NCBI GenBank assembly: GCA_028709385.1
Contig: JAQVXD010000022.1
Location: forward strand, 1 to 43,827
DNA from: Fermentimonas sp.
Lineage (GTDB): Bacteria; Bacteroidota; Bacteroidia; Bacteroidales; Dysgonomonadaceae
Direction: 5' to 3'
Length of the DNA stretch: 43,827 bases
Both the position numbers and the translations under genes were made by a program. Shown piece after piece: positions 35,033 to 42,315 of the stretch (positions are counted from its first letter, which is position 1; each line of letters starts with the position of its first letter). The notes under the pieces are model-generated. The model searched no databases and had not been told where the DNA came from. It was given only the letters and a program-made list of their open reading frames with translations.

Positions 35033-35693
35033 GGGATTTATCCTTTTTTCTCCAGTATAAAATCATAAAAATGCCAAACAGCATACCACCAAGATGAGCA
35101 AAATGTGCAACATTGTCACCGGTACGGTTTGATACACCAAAAAACAGTTCCAGAAGGCCGTAGCCAATTACAAACCATTTTGCTTTAATCGGGAAGGGAA
35201 ACGGAATAATGAATAACTGTGCATTAGGGAACAACATTCCAAAAGCAAGCAGAATGCCGAATACTGCCCCCGAGGCACCTACTGTAACCGTGTTGACTGC
35301 GTAAAACATTTCAGCAGGCACAACTGCTTGTATCCTCAGGTACATCACCAGGATCTGCACCAGTCCTGCACCTATCCCCGTAACCATATAATAAGTCAAA
35401 AAACGTTTAGGTCCCCAAACCTGTTCAAGTGTACGTCCGAACATAAAAACCGCAAACATATTAAAGAACACGTGCGAGAAAGAGTAGGGGTCGTGGAGAA
35501 ACATATAGGTCACAAGCTGATATATTCTGAAATTGTCAGAAAGCGGGAAATGTAACCCAAACTGCTGGGTCAGATCAATATCTGCCCTTCTTAATAAAAC
35601 AAACTGTGCCAGCCAGACTATAACATTAATAATAAGTAAATTTTTTGTTACAGTCGGCAACATGCCGGAAAAGCTATTTCTATAATTGTTCAT
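35016..35693 (-). CDS. Rhomboid intramembrane serine protease (canonical GASG)
   Basis: This 225-residue protein starts best at 35693 (MNNYRNSFSG); an ATG at 35720 adds nine residues. It has six membrane helices, HDPYSFSHVFFNMF (His67, His74, Asn78), catalytic Ser141 in GASGAVFG and His200 in AHFAHLGG. It heads the operon rhomboid-rhomboid-EEP. Rhomboids cleave single-span membrane proteins. No substrate is evident. Confidence 0.9.
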   Translation of the reverse strand: MNNYRNSFSGMLPTVTKNLLIINVIVWLAQFVLLRRADIDLTQQFGLHFPLSDNFRIYQLVTYMFLHDPYSFSHVFFNMFAVFMFGRTLEQVWGPKRFLTYYMVTGIGAGLVQILVMYLRIQAVVPAEMFYAVNTVTVGASGAVFGILLAFGMLFPNAQLFIIPFPFPIKAKWFVIGYGLLELFFGVSNRTGDNVAHFAHLGGMLFGIFMILYWRKKDKSHGRYY

Positions 35694-35806
35694 GATTTGA
35701 AATCTGCTGTTGAGGCGCAAAATTACGTATTATTTTGTAGCTATTGAGGATTTTTGGTACTTAAAAAGCAAATTTTCAGAAAAATCAAATACTTTTTACC
35801 TTTTTT

Positions 35807-35838
35807 CTTGATTGTTTTCATTTTATAATCTATATTTG
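35807..35838 (+). promoter_or_regulatory. Candidate promoter of the HU gene
   Basis: TTG (35808-35810) is followed after 20 bases by TATATTTG (35831-35838), an exact TAnnTTTG box. The leader then carries a small hairpin GGGCT-TG-AGCCC (35850-35861) before the ATG at 35902. Confidence 0.5.
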
Positions 35839-35901
35839 ACGCCAAATCAGGGCTTGAGCCCACACTTAAAGTATGTTTAATTTCTTTATTTACGATTTCT
35901 T

Positions 35902-36168
35902 ATGAATAAATCAGAACTAATTAGCGCTATTGCAGAGAAATCTGGTCTTAGCAAAGTTGACTCCAAAAAAGCATTGGACGCAACCTTAGAAACAATTTCG
36001 GAAGAAGTAAAAGCCGGTGGCAAGGTAGTATTAGTAGGTTTTGGAACATTCTCTGTTTCAGAAAGAAGTGCAAGAAAAGGTATCAACCCACGCACAAAAC
36101 AACCTATCAATATTCCAGCTAAGAAAACAGCTAAGTTTAAAGCCGGTTCAGAACTTTCAAATCTCTAA
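35902..36168 (+). CDS. hup: HU-family nucleoid DNA-binding protein
   Basis: This 88-residue basic protein has the full HU pattern: SELISAIAEKSGLSKVDSKKALDA, the VVLVGFGTF turn, the DNA-inserting arm with GINPRTKQPINIPA, and the KFKAGSEL ending. It binds and bends DNA as a dimer. A strong terminator follows 18 bp after the stop, so it is monocistronic. Confidence 0.96.
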   Translation: MNKSELISAIAEKSGLSKVDSKKALDATLETISEEVKAGGKVVLVGFGTFSVSERSARKGINPRTKQPINIPAKKTAKFKAGSELSNL

Positions 36169-36185
36169 GGATGTTGACTCGGAAT

Positions 36186-36222
36186 AAAAAAGGAACAAAC
36201 TTTTTAGTTTTGTTCCTTTTTT
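36186..36222 (+). terminator. Rho-independent terminator of the HU gene
   Basis: A-rich arm AAAAAGGAACAAA pairs with TTTTGTTCCTTTTT around a short T-rich loop, ending in a T-run. It lies directly after the HU stop and before tRNA-Lys. Confidence 0.85.
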
Positions 36223-36258
36223 ATTTTCAGAATTAATGTACCTTTGCGGTCAGTTTAT

Positions 36259-36331
36259 GACTCCGTAGCTCAGCTGGTAGAGCAATTGACTCTTAATCAA
36301 TGGGTCGAGGGTTCGAGTCCCTCCGGGGTCA
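36259..36331 (+). tRNA. tRNA-Lys (anticodon CTT)
   Basis: The 73-nt cloverleaf has acceptor GACTCCG/CGGGGTC (with one T-G wobble), D-arm GCTC/GAGC, anticodon arm ATTGA-CTCTTAA-TCAAT and T-arm GAGGG-TTCGAGT-CCCTC. The loop gives anticodon CTT (lysine codon AAG). CCA is not encoded. Confidence 0.97.
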
Positions 36332-36342
36332 CATTGATTATA

Positions 36343-36380
36343 AGGCACTTATAAGTTTATACTTATAGGTGCTTTGTTGT
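36343..36380 (+). terminator. Terminator after tRNA-Lys
   Basis: Arms AGGCACTTATAAGT and ACTTATAGGTGCTT pair along 14 positions with two G-T wobbles around a TTAT loop, followed by TGTTGTTT. Confidence 0.7.
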
Positions 36381-36381
36381 T

Positions 36382-36401
36382 TAGTCGAGCTCTAGTCGAG
36401 C
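36382..36401 (+). repeat. Direct repeat of TAGTCGAGC
   Basis: Two exact 9-base copies are separated by TC, just after the tRNA-Lys terminator. They could be arm-type integrase sites or chance. Confidence 0.4.
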
Positions 36402-36742
36402 AATCACCCCAAAAAATTAATAGCTGCATTATTCAAATATTAAACTGATACTGTTTATTTTATTGAAAATGCTGACGGTACGTAAAAAAGGATTGGTATA
36501 AGGTAAACAGTTCTTTTCCTTTTGTTTATATAATTATATTTAGTAGGTTTGTAGTATTATTATTACTAATCATGAAAAACTTTATTTATATATGAAGAAT
36601 CTAAAGTGCAGAAGTAGCAAAAAAAGATAAAGCAGAATGTGAAACAACCGGAAAAACTCTTCGAATTGTAAGAGGTATAAAATGATTTTAAGATTTTTAA
36701 TTTAATTGACTTGATGAAAATATCAAAAAAATGAGAATTAGT

Positions 36743-37114
36743 ATGAAAAGAAAAATTGTGTTTCTAGTTATAATTTGTTTAGCTGTACTAATCTCGTGTG
36801 ACGATGAAAAATTGGATAATCCGATGATAAATACGGAATGGATGGAAATAACTAATACTTATTCGTTTCAATTTTCTGAAGAATTAGTTGCGATTAAAGT
36901 AAAAGATAAAACGGTTTATATATTGTCTTATATTTTTGATGACGGTAAAATATTTGCTCAAGGAGGAAAAAATTACAACGATAGAGATATTTATTTTACA
37001 GCAGAGATTAATGAAGGTGATGAGTATGGAATAAATGTCGGCCAAGAGTATCTCTTACTAATAGAAAACGGAGTATCATCCACTATCAAAAATGAAAAAT
37101 ATTATAAGAAATGA
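36743..37114 (+). CDS. Small lipoprotein of unknown function
   Basis: This 123-residue protein has a lipoprotein signal from Met at 36743 (MKRKIVFLVIICLAVLISC, lipid Cys19). DDE directly after the cysteine resembles the acidic lipoprotein export signal that sends Bacteroidetes lipoproteins to the cell surface. The rest is acidic beta-type sequence with no family I recognise. An upstream ATG at 36731 adds four residues. It is AT-rich compared with its neighbours and overlaps the next gene by 23 bp. Its place in an insert after a tRNA suggests acquired DNA. Confidence 0.65.
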   Translation: MKRKIVFLVIICLAVLISCDDEKLDNPMINTEWMEITNTYSFQFSEELVAIKVKDKTVYILSYIFDDGKIFAQGGKNYNDRDIYFTAEINEGDEYGINVGQEYLLLIENGVSSTIKNEKYYKK

Positions 37115-37547
37115 ATTTATAACCGTAATGGTTTTCGTATTATTCCTTTGTGTGAATAATATATCCCTTGCACAGCAAAAGGGACCGATAGTACGGATTT
37201 CAGAAATTGAGGTGTACCCTCAATATTTAGAAGAATATAAAGCAATACTCCAATATGAAGCAGAAGCATCGGTTAGACTTGAAGAAGGTGTTATTGCTAT
37301 CTTCCCGATGTTCCAAAAGGACAACGCTACACAGGTGCGGATATTGGAAATCTATTACGACCAGAAAGCCTATCAATCCCACTTGTTAACAGAACATTTC
37401 CAACAGTACAAGACCGGTACGCTCCACATGGTCAAATCATTGAAACTTGTAGATATGGATGCGCTTGATTTAGAAACGGCCTCCCGGATTTTCTGTAAAA
37501 TGCCTCATCAACAACCCGGAACGTATGGTCATACTGGCGCCCGGTGA
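37092..37547 (+). CDS. Secreted ABM-domain (quinol-monooxygenase-like) protein with altered C-terminus
   Basis: This 151-residue protein has a signal peptide (about 1-28, cut after SLAQ) and an ABM domain (about 34-125), with ISEIEVYPQYLEEYK, EEGVIAIFPMFQ, RILEIYYDQKAYQSHL and FQQYKTGTLHMVKSLKLVD. Homologues usually end soon after that last motif. Here about 25 further residues (from ALDLETAS to the stop) look unrelated. The +1 frame over the same bases is open and looks more coding-like, so the end may be a fusion with a decayed gene. Function is not known beyond the family. Confidence 0.7.
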   Translation: MKNIIRNEFITVMVFVLFLCVNNISLAQQKGPIVRISEIEVYPQYLEEYKAILQYEAEASVRLEEGVIAIFPMFQKDNATQVRILEIYYDQKAYQSHLLTEHFQQYKTGTLHMVKSLKLVDMDALDLETASRIFCKMPHQQPGTYGHTGAR

Positions 37548-37590
37548 ACCATATACTCTGAAGCTGATTAAAGATGTCGATAAACATTAG
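37474..37590 (+). pseudogene. Possible frameshifted tail of a lost gene
   Basis: In the +1 frame relative to the ABM gene, 38 codons run without a stop to TAG at 37588 and read like a normal protein end (PERMVILAPGEPYTLKL, then IKDVDKH). No start or full gene is present. I could not name the parent family. Confidence 0.35.
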
Positions 37591-37598
37591 GATGTTTT

Positions 37599-39605
37599 TT
37601 ATCTTCTCCTCATCATTTGCATTAGTCCTCCTCCATTTTTTACATTTGTGTAACCCATTTGCCTTAGTAATTGCTGAGCATATGCCGAGCGGGCACCCGA
37701 AGCGCAGTAAAGAGTGATATCACGATCCTTGCTGCCAAGCTCATCTATCTTTGTTTCTAATTCATCTAACGAAATGTTGATGGCATTAGGATATGCTCCG
37801 CCTAAAAATTCCACAGGTGTGCGAACGTCAACCACTAATGGTGTATTGCCATTAATCGATACAGAAGAGTCTTTTTTCTCATCCATAACAATATCTTCCC
37901 TGGTCTCATCTACCGTTTTCTTTTCCACTTTTGGTAAATTTACCCGAAAGTTTTGGAACCCGGTAGCATAGGCTTGGCGCTGTAATGAGATGAACCCTCC
38001 TGAAATATTATACACACTATCCACACCTGAATTTTTGAGCATGCGCAGCGCTTGGTGACCTTTCTTGCCAGTTTCGTCGTAAACTAAAATACTGGAATCT
38101 TTAGGGATCGCATTAAGTTCCTCATGAAGCATTTCCAAAGGCACATTGTAGGCACCGACGATATTTCCTTTTTCAAACGAAAACATGTCACGCACATCAA
38201 TTACAATCGGTTTGTAAACTTTTACCCATTCATCCAACTCGCCTACTGTTATTGAGGAACTGAATCCGCTTTTCTGATTTTCGGCAGTATAAGCAGCCAT
38301 GTTAATGACATCATTAGCCGTTCCAAGTGGAGGAGAATAAGCAAAATCGATGTCTGCCAGATCATGGATAGTGAGATTACCTGCAATTGCAGCTGCTATT
38401 ACGTCGAGACGGCGGTCGGCCCCCTTGTACCCTGCAGTTTGTCCCCCCAGCACAGCTCCCGTTTCGGTATTGTAAACCAGCATCACAGAAACATTTTCTG
38501 CTCCCGGATAATAAGCAGTGTGATGCTCTTTATGTACAACTACTGCATCCGCAGGAATACCTTCAGCAAGTGCTTGTTTAAGAGACAGACCCGTGATCCC
38601 TGCAACAGCTTCAAATACACGAAGTATAGATGTTCCCATTGAACCATTGTAGGCATGCTTGCCTCCCATTATATTTTCGGCTGCAATCCTTCCCTGACGA
38701 TTGGCAGGTCCTGCAAGCGGAATTCTAACCCTTTTGCCTGATACCCGGTTTTCTACCTCCACCATATCTCCTGCAGCATAAATATGTTCATCTGAAGTTT
38801 GCAAGTATTCATTAACAAGTAAACCTCCTGATTCGCCAATTTCAAGACCAGCCTCAGTTGCAAGTTGCAAAGTAGGGCGAACTCCAATCGACATCAGCAC
38901 CATTTCGGCATTTATAATAGTGCCGTCTTTTAATTTTACCGATTTTGGTGTAATCCCTGTCACACTCTTTCCCGTATGAATATTCACTCCATATGAAAGC
39001 ATTTCCTGTTCAATAAATCCTGCGGTTTCAGCATCCATCACAGACATCACGTGCGGCATCATCTCAACCAGATGCACATTCAACTCACGTTTCACTAACG
39101 CTTCAACCATCTCAAGACCGATAAAACCACCACCTATTACGACTGCGTTCTTGGGCGATTTTTCTTCAATGTGCCGATGTATATTGTCCATATCATTTAG
39201 CGTCCATAAAGTATAGACATGGTCAAGATCAGCACCCTCAATCTTGGGCTTAATCGGGCGTCCCCCCTGCGCCAGCAGCAGTTTGTCATATTTGTGATTC
39301 CTGATCTCTCCGGTTCTGACGTTCAAAGATGTAACTGTTTTGTTTTGTCTGTCAATGCCGGTGATACGTGTGTTCACCTGTACATCCACCTGATATTGTT
39401 CGTAGAAGCTTTCAGGACTTTGCAGAATCAATTTTGAACGACTTTTGATGTCGCCACCAATATAGTAAGGCAGACCACAATTGGCAAAAGAAATGTCGGG
39501 CCCTGCTTCAAACATCGTGATACTTGCATCGGACGAAAGTCGGCGTACCTTTGCTGCAGCTGTTGCTCCTGCGGCTACACCGCCCACAATAATTATTTTT
39601 TCCAT
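37599..39605 (-). CDS. CoA-disulfide/polysulfide reductase with two rhodanese domains
   Basis: The Met at 39605 gives MEKIIIVGGVAAGATAAAKV, the FAD-binding start; the frame extends 23 residues further upstream without similarity. The 668-residue enzyme has the CoADR/Npsr flavoprotein core with active Cys43 (FANCGLPYYIGG), the NAD-binding GGGFIGLE (158-165), the second FAD motif IYAAGD (275-280) and the dimer domain tyrosines (365-366 and 423). Two rhodanese domains follow. The first (about 455-545) has Asp510 where the catalytic cysteine should be. The second (about 585-665) has Cys634 in the normal CASGARS loop. The family reduces CoA-disulfide, CoA-persulfide or polysulfide with NAD(P)H. 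Confidence 0.9.
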   Translation of the reverse strand: MEKIIIVGGVAAGATAAAKVRRLSSDASITMFEAGPDISFANCGLPYYIGGDIKSRSKLILQSPESFYEQYQVDVQVNTRITGIDRQNKTVTSLNVRTGEIRNHKYDKLLLAQGGRPIKPKIEGADLDHVYTLWTLNDMDNIHRHIEEKSPKNAVVIGGGFIGLEMVEALVKRELNVHLVEMMPHVMSVMDAETAGFIEQEMLSYGVNIHTGKSVTGITPKSVKLKDGTIINAEMVLMSIGVRPTLQLATEAGLEIGESGGLLVNEYLQTSDEHIYAAGDMVEVENRVSGKRVRIPLAGPANRQGRIAAENIMGGKHAYNGSMGTSILRVFEAVAGITGLSLKQALAEGIPADAVVVHKEHHTAYYPGAENVSVMLVYNTETGAVLGGQTAGYKGADRRLDVIAAAIAGNLTIHDLADIDFAYSPPLGTANDVINMAAYTAENQKSGFSSSITVGELDEWVKVYKPIVIDVRDMFSFEKGNIVGAYNVPLEMLHEELNAIPKDSSILVYDETGKKGHQALRMLKNSGVDSVYNISGGFISLQRQAYATGFQNFRVNLPKVEKKTVDETREDIVMDEKKDSSVSINGNTPLVVDVRTPVEFLGGAYPNAINISLDELETKIDELGSKDRDITLYCASGARSAYAQQLLRQMGYTNVKNGGGLMQMMRRR

Positions 39606-39649
39606 ATATATCTTTATAGTTTTCTTTTTGATTGATTTTAAATCTTGTG

Positions 39650-39657
39650 CAAAAGTA
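39650..39657 (-). promoter_or_regulatory. Candidate -7 box of the CoADR gene
   Basis: The reverse strand reads TACTTTTG, an exact TAnnTTTG match, 45 bp before the ATG. The dyad at 39665-39684 covers the -33 side. Confidence 0.45.
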
Positions 39658-39664
39658 CAAAGAA

Positions 39665-39684
39665 ATATGTACATACGTTCATAT
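39665..39684. promoter_or_regulatory. ArsR/SmtB-like operator candidate upstream of CoADR
   Basis: The 20-mer ATATGTACATACGTTCATAT is symmetric in eight of ten pairs. Read on the reverse strand it has the ATATGAAC...CATAT form seen in ArsR/SmtB-type operators. It adjoins the -7 box, where a repressor would block transcription. ArsR-type proteins (BigR/SqrR) control rhodanese and sulfide genes in other bacteria. No ArsR gene is in the window. Confidence 0.4.
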
Positions 39685-39764
39685 GTTATATAAAGAGTAT
39701 TGATGGGTTATTGATGTATATTATTAGTTGATTAAATTTTATTTCACCCATATCCCGTATATGT

Positions 39765-39838
39765 TCCGCTTATGTCCGGCTTATATCCGGCTTATATCAT
39801 CTCCTATATTTAATAAGGTAAACATAGCCCGGATATAA
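39765..39838. repeat. Tandem and inverted TCCGGCTTATA-type repeats
   Basis: TCCGCTTATG (39765-39774) is followed by two exact copies of TCCGGCTTATA (39775-39785 and 39786-39796). An inverted partner CCGGATATAA (39829-39838) matches TTATATCCGG (39781-39790) exactly. The repeats occupy the divergent spacer between the CoADR and patatin genes. Their role is unknown; an operator array is one option. Confidence 0.6.
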
Positions 39839-39921
39839 ACAGAATATATACCTTTTAATACTGATTTTACATTGAGTCACTGACGTCTCAATTTATAATA
39901 AATATGTTTATATTTGTATAT

Positions 39922-42171
39922 ATGAAAAAACGACTCGCTATAACATTACTCTTCTTGTCACTTTTGATTGCTGTTTTTGCTCAGGAAGTTCATCAGGACT
40001 CAATCCACATACATGATCAGCAGCGAAAAAAGGTGGGTGTGGTTTTGAGCGGAGGCGGAGCAAAAGGGTTTGCTCATGTGGGGGTATTAAAAGTACTTGA
40101 AGAATTTGGTATCCCGATTGATTATATTGCAGGCACCAGTATGGGGGCTGTCGTGGGTGGTCTTTATGCTTTGGGCTACACTACAGATATGATCGACTCG
40201 TTGATACAGGTCCAAGACTGGAATCATTTGATGAGCGACAATTCTTATAGAGAAAATATACCTGCTTCGAGGCGAAATGACCAAAGCAGGTATGTGGTGT
40301 CACTGCCCTACCAAATACCTTTTGGCAGTGAATCAGGCGGAGTGTCACTACCAGCCGGGGTATATACCGGTCAGAATATTAATAATCTTTTCCTGAATTC
40401 AACAATCGGATATCATAATAACATCAGTTTTGATGATCTGCCTATACCTTTCGGTTGCATTTCCGCCGATGTGCGTTCCGGTGAGGAGATCGCCATGCGC
40501 GAAGGAAATCTTGCAGAGGCAATACGTGCAAGTATGGCAATACCGGGAATGTTTACTCCCGTGGAGAAAGACAGCATGCTGCTTATTGACGGCGGTGTGA
40601 TTAATAACTACCCGGTGGATCTGGTTCGTGAGATGGGTGCAGATATCGTTATAGGTGTTATTTTTCCTATTGATAAAGATGAAATTGAACAAAGCAGAGG
40701 CACCATCTCAGAGATAACCCAGCAGATATGGAATTTCATTGGTCAGGAAAAACGTAGCAGCAATATCTTGGATACCGATATTTTGATTACTCCGGATGTT
40801 TATCCTTACGGAATGCTCGATTTCCAGAGACCGGCTATTGACAGTATTATTTCTAGGGGAGTAACAGCTGCATTTGAAAACAGGGACAAGCTTATTAATC
40901 TAAAAGAATTACTTAGCATTGCTGAGTCTTCGGATGTCTCTTTAGCCTTGAGCAACCCCTACATTAACCTTGATACGCTGATTATCAATAATATTTTTGT
41001 GGAGGGTATCACACAAAGGGAGAGAGGCTATCTGAACAGGTGGATATATATTGATGAAAAAAAGATTACCAGGTCTGAACTAAACGAGATGATTTCGAAA
41101 ATATATGGCAGTGGTATGTTTACCAATGTTAATTACAGACTTGTAGGAACCAATCCATTTGACCTGATTTTGGACGTGGAAGTGAAGAAATCCAACCATT
41201 TAAACCTGGGTATACATTTCGACACTAATGATATGGCGGCAATTCTAGCAAATACCACGATACGGCTTAACAGTTCGCTCAATTCAATGTTTGATATTAC
41301 GACAAGGCTTAGCCGTGATCCATATCTTATTATTGATTACTCTATCAACAGAGGAATATTTTTCAAAGGTGGAATTAATTACAAAATCAGTAAAAACGAT
41401 CTTAGTTTCTATGACAGAGGAGTGCTGTCATACAACCTTGGGGTTACAAAAAACTCCCTTAATCTGGTATTTTCTGAATTTTACTTTGGGAATATAATGC
41501 TGCACCTGGGTGCTCAAATGGAACATTTTCATTTTTACAAAGCTATGGGCAGTATTTTTGATCCGCCACAGTCTGAGTTGAAAGATCAGCTATATTTTAA
41601 TTATCTGCTCAACGGTGTGTATGATAACCTCAACACTGTTTATTTTCCCACATCCGGTCAATATTTTTCATTTCAGTACTCACTGCATACTGATAATTTT
41701 GTGAGTCTGGAGGATGAAGCCCCTTTGAGTGTGGTCAGAATGAATTTCTTCAAGCCCTTTGCAATTAGTGAAGATGTGTATCTTACACCACGCGTGACAG
41801 CCCGATATGCTTTGAATGACAGTGTACCCCGTATGTACCGAAACCTGGTGGGCGGAAGAATTGATAGTCATTATATGCCTCAGCAGATATCACTTCAGGG
41901 GTCAACCGGAATGGAGTTTATGGGAAACATGGTGCTTTCTGCCGATGTTACCCTCCATTATAATTTCACCAGAAATAACTATCTGTATACCAATCTGAAT
42001 TTTACAGCACACAACAATCACCTCCACACACTGTTTGAAGGTGAATCGTTCCTCGGTATTAATATGGGTTACTCCTACATGACGGTTGCGGGACCATTGC
42101 GACTTGAGTTTGGATATTCAGGCCTCTCCCGGCGGTTTCACCCTTACGTCAGCTACGGCTATTATTTCTGA
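39922..42171 (+). CDS. Patatin-like phospholipase fused to an Omp85-type barrel (type Vd-like)
   Basis: From Met at 39922 the 749-residue protein has a signal peptide (about 1-20, cut at VFAQ) and a patatin domain (about 37-330). The patatin domain has the oxyanion glycines GGGAKG (44-49), nucleophile Ser73 in GTSMG and Asp223 in DGG. A POTRA-like segment (about 345-425, with KITRSELNEMISKIYGSGMF) and a 16-strand Omp85/BamA-type barrel to the C-terminal aromatic (SYGYYF) follow. This is the layout of PlpD-type proteins that secrete or display a lipase through their own barrel. It is divergent to CoADR and lies 144 bp before dsrE2. A functional link to sulfur is not evident. Confidence 0.88.
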   Translation: MKKRLAITLLFLSLLIAVFAQEVHQDSIHIHDQQRKKVGVVLSGGGAKGFAHVGVLKVLEEFGIPIDYIAGTSMGAVVGGLYALGYTTDMIDSLIQVQDWNHLMSDNSYRENIPASRRNDQSRYVVSLPYQIPFGSESGGVSLPAGVYTGQNINNLFLNSTIGYHNNISFDDLPIPFGCISADVRSGEEIAMREGNLAEAIRASMAIPGMFTPVEKDSMLLIDGGVINNYPVDLVREMGADIVIGVIFPIDKDEIEQSRGTISEITQQIWNFIGQEKRSSNILDTDILITPDVYPYGMLDFQRPAIDSIISRGVTAAFENRDKLINLKELLSIAESSDVSLALSNPYINLDTLIINNIFVEGITQRERGYLNRWIYIDEKKITRSELNEMISKIYGSGMFTNVNYRLVGTNPFDLILDVEVKKSNHLNLGIHFDTNDMAAILANTTIRLNSSLNSMFDITTRLSRDPYLIIDYSINRGIFFKGGINYKISKNDLSFYDRGVLSYNLGVTKNSLNLVFSEFYFGNIMLHLGAQMEHFHFYKAMGSIFDPPQSELKDQLYFNYLLNGVYDNLNTVYFPTSGQYFSFQYSLHTDNFVSLEDEAPLSVVRMNFFKPFAISEDVYLTPRVTARYALNDSVPRMYRNLVGGRIDSHYMPQQISLQGSTGMEFMGNMVLSADVTLHYNFTRNNYLYTNLNFTAHNNHLHTLFEGESFLGINMGYSYMTVAGPLRLEFGYSGLSRRFHPYVSYGYYF

Positions 42172-42200
42172 TTTTTACACTCACACTTTTGTTGCATGAG

Positions 42201-42220
42201 TATGTGACTTATGTCACATA
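42201..42220. promoter_or_regulatory. Perfect-arm Crp-type operator upstream of the dsrE2 operon
   Basis: The dyad TATGTGAC-TTAT-GTCACATA has perfect 8-base arms and contains TGTGA-N6-TCACA, the classical Crp/HcpR-type form. Outer CAT (42195-42197) and ATG (42224-42226) are symmetric around the same centre. It lies 96 bp before the dsrE2 ATG. A TTAATTTG box (42274-42281, one base off TAnnTTTG) would put it near -74, a class I type position. Confidence 0.65.
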
Positions 42221-42315
42221 TTTATGTAGGGAGTCTCACGTGCCAAAAGGAGATTAATAAAAGAAATATTTCCTTAATTTGCTTGTAATTAATTAACAAA
42301 ATAATATCGGGCTTT

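Larger units (their letters stand above)
36332..36730. other. AT-rich 399-bp stretch without a gene after tRNA-Lys
   Basis: No credible gene is seen. It begins with the tRNA terminator, then two copies of TAGTCGAGC (36382-36390 and 36393-36401). Around 36614-36685 a short open stretch reads like a gene tail (KDKAECETTGKTLRIVRG) with stops just before it, and a second frame there is also partly open, which suggests a decayed coding remnant. I found no second copy of the tRNA 3' end to mark an attachment site. Confidence 0.5.

Noticed and set aside
36332-36730. Integrase remnant or CRISPR array after tRNA-Lys
   Set aside because: Only two 9-base repeats and no recombinase motifs; no regular repeat-spacer series anywhere in the window.
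39909-39916. TATATTTG box at the patatin gene start, which would imply a leaderless message
   Set aside because: No -33 element at suitable distance; chance matches are expected in this AT-rich stretch.
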